From the NCBI RefSeq assembly GCF_000225345.1, contig NC_015977.1:1533501-1597500 (forward strand): 64,000 bases of DNA, written 5' to 3'. The notes under the pieces were generated by a model. That model was not told the origin of the DNA. It did no database searches and was given only the letters and a program-made list of their open reading frames with translations. Numbering within the stretch: the first letter of the stretch is position 1; every line of letters begins with the position of its first letter. Source of the DNA: Roseburia hominis A2-183. Lineage in GTDB: Bacteria; Bacillota; Clostridia; Lachnospirales; Lachnospiraceae. Made by a program: the position numbers and the translations under genes. Below are positions 43,110 through 52,836 of the stretch, piece after piece.

Positions 43110-46100
43110 ATGGCAAAACGGTTTTTTGATGTATTTCCATCACTGCAGGTAGAAGGCGACATGAAAAATCTGCTGACGGAGACGGAAGTAACGAAGGTGG
43201 GCATGAATCATGAGCGCGATCATCTGCGCGTCTATTTAAGCAGCACGCGTCTGATTCACAAAAAAGATATCCGCCAGTTGGAATCTGCCATTGCACAACA
43301 GATTTTTAAGGGCAGGATGATGCAGGTCAAGGTCATTGAAAAGTATCATCTCTCGGAACAGTATACGCCGGAAAAGCTGCTTGATCTGTATCGCGACAGC
43401 ATTTTAGAAGAACTGAAAGATTACAGCCTGATGGAATACAATCTTCTTCGGACGGCGAAGATGGAGTTTACGAGCGAAAGCCACATGCTGCTCACGCTGG
43501 AGAATACGATTATCGCACAGACGCGTTCCCATGAGATCGTGGAGTTTTTAGAGAAGGTGATCTGTGAGCGCTGCGGACTCGATCTGGCGGTGGAGCTTGC
43601 CTACGAGGAACCGAAGGAAAGCAAATATAAGAAAAACAGTGATCTGCAGATTCAGTTTGAGATTAAAAACATCATGAAAAAGGTACATATCCGCAATGGC
43701 GACGGGGAGAGTGTGCCGGCGGTCGCAGAAGGCGGTGCCGAGGCGGTTTCCGATGGCACAACAACATCTGGTGGTACAGGCGGCAATGCCACCACAAATA
43801 CCGTTTCTTCTGCAAAAAATGCTGCAAAACCTGCGGAACATGCAGGAAAAACTGCAGGAAATGGCGAAAAAGGGAAGAAGGAATTCAAGCGCAGATTCGA
43901 GGGCGGCGGCCTTAAGAAGTCGGACAATCCGGATGTGATCTACGGGCGTGATTTTGAGGATGAACCGATCGCGATCGAGAAGATTGTGGGAGAGATGGGA
44001 GAGGTGACGATCCGCTGCCAGGTCATGACGTTAGAGACCAGGGAGATCCGGAATGAGAAGACGATCGTGATTATGTCCGTGACGGATTTTACCGATTCGA
44101 TTGTGTTAAAAATCTTTACCAGAAACGATCAGCTGCAGGAACTGCTTGACGGAGGACTCGCAAAGGGAGCGTTTTTAAAGATCAAGGGTGTGACGACGAT
44201 CGACAAGTTCGACAGTGAGCTTACGATCGGTTCTGTGGTCGGCATCAAAAAGATTGCGGATTTTACGTCCACACGTGCAGACACCAGCCCGGAGAAGCGC
44301 GTGGAGTTGCACTGCCATACGAAGATGAGCGATATGGATGGCGTCTCGGATGTCAAGGATATTGTAAAACGCGCCATGAAGTGGGGACACAAGGCGATCG
44401 CCATCACGGACCACGGCGATGTACAGGCTTTCCCTGACGCGAACCATGCGGTTCCGCCGGATTCGGATTTTAAGATCATCTACGGCGTGGAGGCGTATCT
44501 GGTGGATGATCTGAAGGATATTATCGTTGACTCAAAAGGACAGAGCTTAAATGACAGCTATGTCGTATTTGACCTGGAGACAACCGGACTTTCGCCGGAT
44601 AAGAATAAGATCATTGAGATCGGTGCCGTCAAGGTGGTGGACGGAGCTATCACGGAGCGTTTTTCGACCTTCGTCAATCCGGAGGTGCCGATCCCGTATA
44701 ATATTGAGCAGCTGACGTCCATCAAGGATGACATGGTGCTCGATGCGCCCAGGATTGAGGAGATCCTGCCCGAATTCATGAAGTTCTGCGAGGGGACCGT
44801 CATGGTGGCACACAATGCGGAGTTCGATACCGGATTCATCCGCAAGAACTGCGAGCGCATGGGACTGCCGTTTGATTTTACCATCGCAGATACCGTGGCG
44901 CTGGCGAGAATCCTGCTGCCGCAGTTAAACCGTTTCAAGCTGGATACCGTGGCAAAGGCGGTCGGTGTATCGCTGGATCACCATCACCGGGCGGTCGATG
45001 ACGCGGCATGTACGGCGGAGATTTTTGTCAAGTTTATCGAGATGCTTCATGAACGCGGCATGGAGACGTTAGACGATGTGAACCAGATGGGCGCGACGTC
45101 GCCGGAACTTGTGAAAAAGTTAAAGAGCCATCACGCGATCATACTGGCGACAAACGATATCGGACGCATCAATCTCTACCGTCTGGTCTCCATGTCACAC
45201 CTGACCTATTTTCACAAGACACCGCGTGTGCCAAAGAGCGAATTTGTAAAGTACAGAGAGGGACTGCTGCTCGGATCTGCCTGTGAGGCAGGCGAACTCT
45301 ACCGTGCGATTTTAGACGGCAGACCGGAGGAGGAGATCATCCGTCTTGTGAAGTTTTACGACTATCTGGAGATTCAGCCGATCGGCAACAACAGTTTCAT
45401 GCTGCGGGATGAGAAGAGCGCCATCAACTCTGTCGAGGAGCTGCAGGATATCAACCGGCGGATTGTAAAGCTGGGCGAGACATTCAACAAGCTGGTGGTC
45501 GCCACCTGCGACGTGCATTTCCTTGATCCGGAGGATGAGGTATACCGCCGTATCATCATGGCGGGCAAGGGATTTAAGGATGCCGATGACCAGGCACCGC
45601 TGTTCCTTCGGACAACGGAGGAGATGTTAAAGGAGTTCGAGTATCTCGGAAGCACCAAGGCGGAGGAGGTTGTCATCACGAATCCCGGCAAGATTGCCGA
45701 TATGTGTGAGAAGATCGCACCGGTGCGCCCGGACAAGTGCCCGCCGGTCATTGAGAATTCCGATCAGATGCTGCGTGACATCTGCTACACCAAGGCGCAC
45801 AGCATGTACGGCGAGGAGCTTCCGTCCATCGTGAAGGAGCGATTGGACCGTGAGCTGAATTCCATCATTTCCAACGGCTATGCCGTAATGTATATCATTG
45901 CACAGAAACTGGTGTGGAAGTCCAACGAGGACGGTTATCTGGTAGGCTCCAGAGGTTCGGTCGGATCTTCGTTCGCGGCGACCATGTCCGGTATCACGGA
46001 GGTCAATCCGCTGCAGGCACATTACCGCTGTGCCTACTGCAAGTACAGCGACTTTGATTCGCCGGAGGTCAAGGCGTTCTCCGGGCGAAGCGGATGTGAT

Positions 46101-47633
46101 ATGCCGGATAAGATCTGTCCGGTCTGTGGCAAGAAGCTGGTAAAAGACGGGTTTGACATTCCGTTTGAGACGTTCCTGGGATTCAAGGGAAACAAGGAGC
46201 CGGATATCGACCTGAACTTTTCCGGTGAATATCAGAGTAAAGCGCATGCCTACTGTGAGGTTATTTTCGGATACGGTCAGACATTCCGTGCCGGAACGAT
46301 CGGTACGCTGGCGGACAAGACGGCGTTCGGATACATCAAGAATTACTACGAGGAGCGCGGTGTCCACAAGCGGAACTGTGAGATTGACCGTATTGTGCAG
46401 GGATGCGTCGGCGTCCGCAGGACGACGGGACAGCACCCGGGCGGAATCGTCGTGCTTCCGGTGGGAGAGGAGATCAACACGTTTACGCCGGTACAGCATC
46501 CGGCGAACGATATGACGACAGCGACGGTAACGACACATTTTGATTATCACTCGATCGACCACAACCTGTTAAAACTCGATATTCTCGGACACGATGATCC
46601 GACGATGATTCGTATGCTGCAGGATCTGACGGGAATTGACCCGACAACGATCCCACTCGACGATGAGTCGGTCATGTCCTTATTTAAAAATACATCGGCA
46701 CTCGGTGTGACGCCGGATGACATTCATGGAATTCCGCTCGGATGTCTCGGTATTCCGGAGTTTGGAACCGATTTCGCCATGCAGATGGTTATTGATGCCA
46801 AGCCGCAGGAGTTCTCGGATCTGATCCGTATCTCCGGTCTGTCCCACGGTACGGACGTATGGCTCGGCAATGCGCAGACACTCATCGAGCAGGGACTGGC
46901 AACGATTTCCACCGCGATCTGTACCCGTGACGATATCATGATCTACCTGATCCAGAAGGGACTTGACAGTGAGCAGTCCTTCACGATCATGGAGTCGGTG
47001 CGTAAGGGAAAAGGCTTAAAGGAAGAGTGGAAGACGGAGATGCGTGCGCATGATGTGCCGGAGTGGTACATAGATTCGTGTCTGAAGATCAAGTACATGT
47101 TCCCGAAGGCACATGCGGCGGCATACGTTATGATGGCATGGCGTATTGCCTACTGTAAGGTATATTATCCTCTTGCTTACTATGCGGCATATTTCTCGAT
47201 CCGTGCGACGGGATTTAACTACGAGATCATGTGTCAGGGCAAGGAGCGTCTTGAATATTTTTACAAGGATTACACGCGGAGAAAAGATTCGCTCTCCAAA
47301 AAGGAGCAGGATACTTACCGCGATATGAAGATCGTGCAGGAGATGTATGCCAGAGGGTTTGATTTTACGCCGATCGACGTGTACCGCGCAAAGCCGGATC
47401 GTTTTCAGGTGATTGACGGCAAACTCATGCCGGCGTTAAACACGATCGACGGTATGGGTGACAATGCTGCGATTGCGGTTGCCGAGGCGGCGAAGGATGG
47501 CAAGTTTCTGTCCAAGGACGACTTCAGGCAGCGCACCAAGGCGACCAAGACGGTCATCGATCTTATGGCAGATCTGGGACTGCTCGGCGAACTGCCGGAG
47601 TCGAACCAGCTGTCGCTGTTTGATTTTGCATAA
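43110..47633 (+). CDS. polC: DNA polymerase III PolC-type alpha subunit
   Basis: At 1507 residues this is somewhat longer than the usual ~1440. Order: N-terminal domains, OB fold, PHP domain (ELHCHTKMSDMDG, AITDHGDVQAFPDA), inserted DEDD 3'-5' exonuclease (VVFDLETTGLSPDKNKIIEI, VAHNAEFDTGFIRKN, DDAACTAEIF), then the polymerase core (GSRGSVGSSFAATMSG, PDIDLNFSGEYQ with the catalytic Asp pair) and HhH/tau-binding C-terminus. It is the replicative polymerase of low-GC Gram-positives. A Gly/Thr/Ala/Lys-rich stretch (about 205-270) between the N-terminal part and the OB fold is variable. Confidence 0.97.
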   Translation: MAKRFFDVFPSLQVEGDMKNLLTETEVTKVGMNHERDHLRVYLSSTRLIHKKDIRQLESAIAQQIFKGRMMQVKVIEKYHLSEQYTPEKLLDLYRDSILEELKDYSLMEYNLLRTAKMEFTSESHMLLTLENTIIAQTRSHEIVEFLEKVICERCGLDLAVELAYEEPKESKYKKNSDLQIQFEIKNIMKKVHIRNGDGESVPAVAEGGAEAVSDGTTTSGGTGGNATTNTVSSAKNAAKPAEHAGKTAGNGEKGKKEFKRRFEGGGLKKSDNPDVIYGRDFEDEPIAIEKIVGEMGEVTIRCQVMTLETREIRNEKTIVIMSVTDFTDSIVLKIFTRNDQLQELLDGGLAKGAFLKIKGVTTIDKFDSELTIGSVVGIKKIADFTSTRADTSPEKRVELHCHTKMSDMDGVSDVKDIVKRAMKWGHKAIAITDHGDVQAFPDANHAVPPDSDFKIIYGVEAYLVDDLKDIIVDSKGQSLNDSYVVFDLETTGLSPDKNKIIEIGAVKVVDGAITERFSTFVNPEVPIPYNIEQLTSIKDDMVLDAPRIEEILPEFMKFCEGTVMVAHNAEFDTGFIRKNCERMGLPFDFTIADTVALARILLPQLNRFKLDTVAKAVGVSLDHHHRAVDDAACTAEIFVKFIEMLHERGMETLDDVNQMGATSPELVKKLKSHHAIILATNDIGRINLYRLVSMSHLTYFHKTPRVPKSEFVKYREGLLLGSACEAGELYRAILDGRPEEEIIRLVKFYDYLEIQPIGNNSFMLRDEKSAINSVEELQDINRRIVKLGETFNKLVVATCDVHFLDPEDEVYRRIIMAGKGFKDADDQAPLFLRTTEEMLKEFEYLGSTKAEEVVITNPGKIADMCEKIAPVRPDKCPPVIENSDQMLRDICYTKAHSMYGEELPSIVKERLDRELNSIISNGYAVMYIIAQKLVWKSNEDGYLVGSRGSVGSSFAATMSGITEVNPLQAHYRCAYCKYSDFDSPEVKAFSGRSGCDMPDKICPVCGKKLVKDGFDIPFETFLGFKGNKEPDIDLNFSGEYQSKAHAYCEVIFGYGQTFRAGTIGTLADKTAFGYIKNYYEERGVHKRNCEIDRIVQGCVGVRRTTGQHPGGIVVLPVGEEINTFTPVQHPANDMTTATVTTHFDYHSIDHNLLKLDILGHDDPTMIRMLQDLTGIDPTTIPLDDESVMSLFKNTSALGVTPDDIHGIPLGCLGIPEFGTDFAMQMVIDAKPQEFSDLIRISGLSHGTDVWLGNAQTLIEQGLATISTAICTRDDIMIYLIQKGLDSEQSFTIMESVRKGKGLKEEWKTEMRAHDVPEWYIDSCLKIKYMFPKAHAAAYVMMAWRIAYCKVYYPLAYYAAYFSIRATGFNYEIMCQGKERLEYFYKDYTRRKDSLSKKEQDTYRDMKIVQEMYARGFDFTPIDVYRAKPDRFQVIDGKLMPALNTIDGMGDNAAIAVAEAAKDGKFLSKDDFRQRTKATKTVIDLMADLGLLGELPESNQLSLFDFA

Positions 47634-47714
47634 ATTGATATTAAAAATTCAATCTTCCGAAATTCCTTGAGTTTTCAAGGCTTACCGCCTATCAAATATC
47701 AAAACCTTATGTAT

Positions 47715-47760
47715 TTTCCCTTGTTTTTGCCCTTATGAGCCGAAACAAGGGAAATTTTTT
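47715..47760 (+). terminator. intrinsic terminator after polC
   Basis: TTTCCCTTGTTT (47715-47726) pairs with AAACAAGGGAAA (47743-47754) and is followed by six T residues. It lies between polC and the 3' end of the convergent integrase gene, at or near the left edge of the mobile region. Confidence 0.8.
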
Positions 47761-49053
47761 ATGCTTCGCCCACAACCTTATCCAAGAGCCTTGCGGAAGT
47801 CCGCTTTGCTTCTCTGGTAGAGTGGGCATAAATGTTCATTGTGGTACTGACTCAGCGTGTCCGAGAAGTTCCTGCACATCTTTGGGTTTTGCACCGCCTG
47901 AAAGCAGATTGCTTGTGTAGGTATGGCGGAGTGTGTGGAAATGAAAGTCCTCCAATCCCTCGACCTCTGCCTTTGCCTTGCGGCAAATCTGACCGACTGC
48001 ACTTGCAGAAACAAAAGCACCGTCCTCCTTTAAGCAGACAAAGGATAATTCCCTGTCATCTTCGGGCATTCCCTGCGTCCTTTGCAGACTGTAAACCTCG
48101 TAATAGGTGCGCCCCTTTTCTTTGACTGTCTTACAGTAGTTCAGATGATACAGTTCGCCATAGCGGAAACGGTTTTTATGCTGTTCCGTCTTTGCTTTCC
48201 GTAAGATGTCTGCCAATGTGTCGCAGAAATCAACGGTACGGACTTTACTGCGTTTTGTCGTGCCGACTTCGTGCTTATGCCTTGTGCCATTGTACCGCAT
48301 ACTGCGTCTTACAGTTAGATATTGCTCGTCAAGGTTGATGTCCTGCCAAGTCAGACCGCAGACTTCTCCGATACGCAAGCCTGCATAATAGGCTATCTGC
48401 ACCGCAAGCAGCGCTGGGTGTTTCTTCCCAGTTAAGAAGTCCGCCAGCTTTTGGTATTCCCCATGTGTAATCGTAGGAATAACAGTTTCTTCCTCGCTGT
48501 CCGAGAAAATATCTGTTTCCTCTTTTTTGCCACGCAGTTTTACATACTGCATCGGGTTAAAGGTTATCAGCTTTTTGGGAAATACCGCAAAACGGAATGA
48601 GTCTTGCAGCATCGCCGAGAATTGCAGCATATAGCCTTTGCTCATAGGCTTTGAAGTTGTACCGTCTGGGTTTATCCCGCCGTAGCTCATAAGGTCGATA
48701 AACGCCTGTAAATGGTCGGCGGTCACGGTTTTCAGTTTTCGGCTGCCAATGGGATATTTCTTAATCTTTTTGACTGCCGTCGTGTACGCCATGACCGTAC
48801 CGTTGCTGAGATTGCCGGGCTTTAATTCTTCCTCCACCCACATATCCAGCATTTCGCCTACCGTGATGTTTTCGGCTTTCCCGACAAACTTCTTTTCCTC
48901 ATAGTCAGCGATTGCCTTTCTGAGCAGGGCTTCGGTTTCCGACTTGCTTTCTGTTCCTACAAACTCTTTCTGTACTTTTCTGCCGCTTTCATCTTCGATG
49001 TAAAAGCGAGCGTACCACTTTTTACCTTTTTTTCTTACAGAACCTTTTGCCAT
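47759..49053 (-). pseudogene. tyrosine integrase, frameshifted before the catalytic Tyr
   Basis: Start at 49053 (MAKGSVRKKGKKWYARFYIE) with GAAAGGGG upstream. The frame runs to a stop at 47836, giving Arg-x-x-Arg elements AGLRIGEVCGLTW and HFHTLRHTYTSNLL but ending abnormally after LLGHAE. In the next frame, from about 47859 to 47759, the missing tail is intact (VSTTMNIYAHSTREAKR and onward), including the nucleophile Tyr. One base has been lost near 47859. The protein is an ICE-type (Tn916-like) integrase with AP2-like and SAM-like N-terminal domains. As read, it cannot recombine. Confidence 0.85.
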
Positions 49054-49235
49054 AGATAAAATTCCCCTTTCTATCCGTGGCAATCGGGACTGTGACATAT
49101 GGTGTGCGTAAAATAATAGTGTCACTTATGCCGGTGAATGTCAATCGGCATTTTCACTTGTCAAAGTGCCACGGAATTTTTCTTTTTCAGCAATCCGTTC
49201 TTCGGCTGCTGTCACTACGGAAAGGCTGTACCGTC

Positions 49236-50146
49236 ATTAAAAAGAGCGAGGTTTACGAAAGTCACCTCTTTACCGTGAAAGACGATAAATTCAAGAGCGA
49301 GCCTTTTCTTCGGGAGGTAAAAGCGATTTATACCGACCTTATCAATCGGCATATCTCTGATCTCGAACAACAGTTAAAGGTATTTGATAAGAACAGCGTT
49401 TATCTTCCTACCAAGAAAATCGGCATGAATAACCCCAAAGCCGCCGAGATTGAAGCGGACAATACCGCAAGACAGGAATGGAACAGGACAGCGGATATGG
49501 CGCAAAGATTTTAGAGGTCAAGCAGACCGAGATACACGAAAAAGCAAGCCAATCTATCAAGAGCAAAGGCTGGCTGCCTAATCTGTTCCGAGGGATTGTG
49601 GCAAAGGCAAAAGACTTTCTGCAAAACCTTATCCGTGAAAAGGATATGCTGCCCAAGCCTACGCTTGATATTGATATGGCAGAGTTTCGCCATATGCGGA
49701 ATCTGATGATAAAGGCGCAGGACAAAGCGGCGGAAATCAAACACTTGCAGGACGAGGTACTGCCAAAGTTAAAATCACAGCTTGCCGAAGTAAAAGGAAT
49801 ATTCAAAGGCAAAGAGCGTAAAAGTCTTACCGAGCAGATAGAGCAGACCGAAAAGAAAATATCTGAGAAGCTGGAAAAACTGCCCTATGTTCTGAAGAAA
49901 GACGGTTATCCCGATGTACAGGCGTTTATGCGTATTTTCCGAGAAATGGAAAGTGTTGTAGAGCAATACAACCGTGATCTTGTCGAGTGGGAATACCAAA
50001 GCAGAAGAAAATCCGCAGCCGCCAACAAAGAACAGCGCAGACCGCCCGAAAAGCAGAGTGTACTCAAACATCTGCACGAGATACAATACAGGAGCGAAAC
50101 AGACAAAAGCCACCGCAAAAAATCCTTTGACAGAGATAGCCAATAG
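49236..50146 (+). pseudogene. MobA/MobL-type relaxase, C-terminal remnant with a frameshift
   Basis: From about 49236 the sequence encodes SEVYESHLFTVKDDKFKSEP, VFDKNSVYLPTKKIGMNNPK and TARQEWNRTAD, then a stop at 49512. The next frame continues directly from about 49500 with ILEVKQTEIHEKASQS and a coiled-coil tail to 50146. Both pieces match the C-terminal region of relaxases of conjugative or mobilisable elements in Firmicutes. The N-terminal nicking domain with its Tyr and His residues is missing. It is mobile-element debris. Confidence 0.7.
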
Positions 50147-50232
50147 GCATTGAAAAAACGCCGTTATGGTGTTACCCATAGCGGCGGCATACATAGCAAT
50201 CTCATTTCTTCTCACAATTTTGTTTTATTGGG

Positions 50233-50260
50233 TTGACTAAAATTGTATAGATGATATAAT
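50233..50260 (+). promoter_or_regulatory. sigma-A promoter of the gntR-ABC operon
   Basis: TTGACT (50233-50238) and TATAAT (50255-50260) with a 16-base spacer. Confidence 0.8.
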
Positions 50261-50280
50261 GTACTTGCACATTAAGTACA
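50260..50280 (+). promoter_or_regulatory. inverted repeat, candidate GntR/YtrA operator
   Basis: TGTACTT (50260-50266) and AAGTACA (50274-50280) form a perfect 7-base inverted repeat with a 7-base centre. It overlaps the last base of the -10 box and the start site, so binding would repress the operon. Confidence 0.65.
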
Positions 50281-50305
50281 CTCGTGAAATAAAAGGCGGT
50301 GAGGT

Positions 50306-50683
50306 ATGGAAATCATTATCAGTAATAATGCCAACAAGCCCATATATGAGCAAATCACATCACAGATTAAAGCCATGATAATGAGTGGCGAATTGAAAGC
50401 TGGTGACGCAATCCCCTCAATGCGAGCATTGGCAAAGTCAATTCAGGTAAGCGTCATTACTGTTCAGAAAGCCTATGAAGATTTGCAAAGGGACGGTTTC
50501 ATAGAAACCACGGTTGGTAGAGGAAGTTTTGTATCTGCACAAAACAAAGAATTTTATCAAGAAGAACAGCAGCGTATAGCAGAAGAACATTTACAAATAG
50601 CTGCCGAAATCGGGAGAACAAACAATATTTCTCTTGAGAAATTGACAGAATTATTAACTTTATTTTATAAAACGGAGGAATAG
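50306..50683 (+). CDS. GntR-family regulator, YtrA subfamily
   Basis: A 125-residue protein. The winged helix comprises PIYEQITSQIKAMIMSGELK, GDAIPSMRALAKSIQVSVIT and VQKAYEDLQRDGFIETTVGR. The C-terminal part is a short helical segment, as in YtrA-type regulators that lack a ligand-binding domain. Such genes usually sit directly before an ABC transporter and repress it; here the ATPase starts one base after the stop. An inverted repeat lies over the promoter. AT-rich composition differs from the core genome. Confidence 0.9.
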   Translation: MEIIISNNANKPIYEQITSQIKAMIMSGELKAGDAIPSMRALAKSIQVSVITVQKAYEDLQRDGFIETTVGRGSFVSAQNKEFYQEEQQRIAEEHLQIAAEIGRTNNISLEKLTELLTLFYKTEE

Positions 50684-50684
50684 C

Positions 50685-51572
50685 ATGGAAAATATTTTAG
50701 AATTACAGCAGGTTTCCAAGACATTTTCAAAATCAAAATTTTCATTGGAAAATGTGTCCTTCAACTTGCCGTATGGGGCAATTATGGGGTTTGTTGGAGA
50801 AAATGGAGCAGGAAAAACAACGACGATTGGTTGCATATTAAATACAATAAAAAAGGACAGCGGAAAGATAAAACTGTTTGGACAGGAAATGTCAGACGCA
50901 GACACAGATATGCGTGAAAAAATAGGCGTTGTTTATGACGGAGATAATTTCCCGACTTATTGGACGGCTACACAATTAGCAAAAGTTATGGCAGGCTTTT
51001 ATAAACAATGGGATAATATCTTATTTCTGAAGTATTTAGAAGAATATAAACTACCTGCAAATCAAAAAATCAAACAATATTCCAGAGGAATGACAATGAA
51101 ATTAGCGATTGCGGTTGCTTTATCACACCATCCACAACTGCTTATTTTGGACGAAGCTACTGGCGGACTTGACCCTATTGTTCGTGATGAGATGTTAGAT
51201 ACGTTCCTTGATTTTGTACAGGAAGAAAACCATTCTATTTTACTTTCTTCTCATATTACAAGTGATTTAGAAAAAGTTGCAGATTATATTACATTTATTC
51301 ATAACGGGAAAATGATTATGACCGTATCGAAAAATGATTTGGTTTACAATTATGCGGTTATGCGTTGTAAGGAAAATCAATTCCTTGCATTAGATCCAAC
51401 AGATATTATTGCCTATCGAAAGCGTGATTTTCAAATTGATGTCCTAGTTTCTGATTGTAAAGCAATGCAGAGAAAATACAAAGATACGGTGATAGACCAC
51501 ATTTCAGTTGATGATATCTTTTTACTATTGGTACGAGGGGGGAACGTATATGAAAGGGCTTTTCAAAAATAA
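50685..51572 (+). CDS. ABC transporter ATP-binding protein (YtrB type)
   Basis: The 295-residue ATPase has Walker A GENGAGKTTTIG, a variant signature QYSRGMTMKLAIAVAL in place of LSGGQ, and Walker B LLILDEATGGLDP. HILLSSHITSDLEKVAD-like sequence (ILLSSHITSDLEKVAD) gives the switch His. The C-terminal 80 residues are a regulatory tail. The YSRGM variant is usual in YtrB/BcrA-like exporters. The permease gene overlaps its end by 23 bases. The substrate is unknown; peptide antibiotics or bacteriocins are common for related systems. Confidence 0.9.
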   Translation: MENILELQQVSKTFSKSKFSLENVSFNLPYGAIMGFVGENGAGKTTTIGCILNTIKKDSGKIKLFGQEMSDADTDMREKIGVVYDGDNFPTYWTATQLAKVMAGFYKQWDNILFLKYLEEYKLPANQKIKQYSRGMTMKLAIAVALSHHPQLLILDEATGGLDPIVRDEMLDTFLDFVQEENHSILLSSHITSDLEKVADYITFIHNGKMIMTVSKNDLVYNYAVMRCKENQFLALDPTDIIAYRKRDFQIDVLVSDCKAMQRKYKDTVIDHISVDDIFLLLVRGGNVYERAFQK

Positions 51573-52161
51573 TTTTCTTGCCGTATGGACAAATGCAAAA
51601 ATATTTTTATTTTTTATGCTTGTAATGGGTATTGTCGTTATCATTATCCCAGACCAGACATGGCAAATGTATTTCATAATTATTGGAATTGTTGGATTGT
51701 CAGTAAATGCAGCTACTGCTATCGGAAATGAATTTTCCTCAAAATGGGGGAAATATAAGCTCACTTTGCCAGTAAAAAGGATTGATATTGTAAAAGGCTT
51801 ATACATCAATCAGTTATTGTGGATTGTGATAGGGACACTTTTCGTTGGTAGTATAACAGCCTTATCCTATCTGTTACATGGAGTTCCTTTTAACCAGTTT
51901 GAAGGTATAGCAGGTGTACTTATATTAGGACTCAGCATAAGCCTTTCAATGGGGGCAATATTTATTCCTAGCATTTATTTAGCAGGGGAAGATAAACTGA
52001 TAGTGTTTCTTATCATATCTTTGCTTTCCGCAGTTGGTATTGCTGCAATGCTTTTTAATATACCGTCATTTGGACAGTTTATTTTAATAAGTGGTTCTAT
52101 ATTGCTATTTATCCTATCTTTTCCTTTGACTGTCCGTATTTTCAAGAAAAAGGAATACTAA
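51550..52161 (+). CDS. ABC-2 type permease
   Basis: Start at ATG 51550 after GAGGGGGGAACG, within the end of the ATPase gene. The 203-residue protein has six predicted membrane segments and the family feature SSKWGKYKLTLPVKRIDIVK between the second and third. It is the membrane partner of the preceding ATPase. The low GC content is shared with the two preceding genes, so the three genes were probably acquired together. Confidence 0.88.
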   Translation: MKGLFKNNFLAVWTNAKIFLFFMLVMGIVVIIIPDQTWQMYFIIIGIVGLSVNAATAIGNEFSSKWGKYKLTLPVKRIDIVKGLYINQLLWIVIGTLFVGSITALSYLLHGVPFNQFEGIAGVLILGLSISLSMGAIFIPSIYLAGEDKLIVFLIISLLSAVGIAAMLFNIPSFGQFILISGSILLFILSFPLTVRIFKKKEY

Positions 52162-52257
52162 ACGAGATAGCAAAGTCAGCCGAGCCAGTCAACGGCAAGT
52201 AAATGGGCTGCCCTCAACCGTTGACAGCCCCGACTGTCCTTACAATATGGTAATTAA

Positions 52258-52292
52258 GAGAGCGACAGCAAAAATGCTGTCGCCCTCTTTTT
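52258..52292 (+). terminator. intrinsic terminator after the ABC-2 permease
   Basis: GAGAGCGACAGC (52258-52269) pairs with GCTGTCGCCCTC (52276-52287) with one mismatch, followed by TTTTT. It overlaps the end of the convergent TnpV remnant. Confidence 0.8.
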
Positions 52293-52470
52293 AGGTATAA
52301 ATCAGTTCTTGATATACAATTTCTCTCGCCCTTGCTTGTATCTCATTCATTCTTCCAACCCATAACATCGGGCTTTCTACTTTTAGTTGTTCGGTCACGC
52401 CCTCTTTGTCAGCCATTTGCTCGACCAAGCGAAACATCATATCCGTTGCCTGTTCGTCAGAGGTTTGCAG
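52291..52470 (-). pseudogene. TnpV-type transposon protein, C-terminal remnant
   Basis: Reading the - strand from 52470 gives about 59 residues: DEQATDMMFRLVEQMADKEG, VTEQLKVESPMLWVGRMNEI and QARAREIVYQELIYT, then a stop. This matches the C-terminal part of TnpV, a small transposon-encoded protein of clostridial elements. No start or N-terminal part is present; sequence beyond 52470 is unrelated. It is a broken copy. Confidence 0.65.
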
Positions 52471-52504
52471 GATCAGTTTAATAACAGTGATGCTTTTAAC
52501 GGGT

Positions 52505-52657
52505 ATTTGCGATCAGCAGGAACGAATACAGGTCACGGGGTCAACAAGGCATATATATTTACATCAAGTCGAGAAAGAGAAGTATTCAAAGGAGAAAATC
52601 ATTAAAACTTATAAAGAGTTTATGGAAGAGATGTACATTGTCAATAAGAGAGTGTAA
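52505..52657 (+). pseudogene. unrecognised C-terminal protein fragment
   Basis: One frame ends with ICDQQERIQVTGSTRHIYLH and YSKEKIIKTYKEFMEEMYIV before the stop at 52655-52657. The look is that of the tail of a helical protein, cut off at the junction near 52470-52505. Neither a family nor a start could be recognised. A second frame over the same bases is no better. Confidence 0.3.
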
Positions 52658-52690
52658 ATATGAATACAGAAAGTGTGTAAGATAATTCAT

Positions 52691-52727
52691 GAGGTTTGCC
52701 CCACAATCTGGGGCAAACCTCAACTTT
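52691..52727 (+). terminator. 13-bp perfect hairpin, possible terminator
   Basis: GAGGTTTGCCCCA (52691-52703) and TGGGGCAAACCTC (52709-52721) form a perfect stem with a 5-base loop, then AACTTTT. The tail is short, so termination is likely but not certain. Confidence 0.65.
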
Positions 52728-52836
52728 TACTGAAATTCTATATAAAAGTGGAGTTCATGCATGAAAGAATAAACAATGAAGACTCCCTATCGCCGGAAAT
52801 TATCCAGTGGTGAGGAGCCTTCGTGCGTCTATGAAG

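Noticed and set aside
49077..49235. N-terminal extension of the relaxase fragment frame
   Set aside because: This part overlaps the integrase upstream region and shows no similarity to relaxases; the recognisable sequence begins near 49236.
52387..52605. Frame of 72 codons across the TnpV remnant junction
   Set aside because: Its first part is antisense to the TnpV remnant and its second part joins unrelated sequence, so it is a chance frame over a junction.
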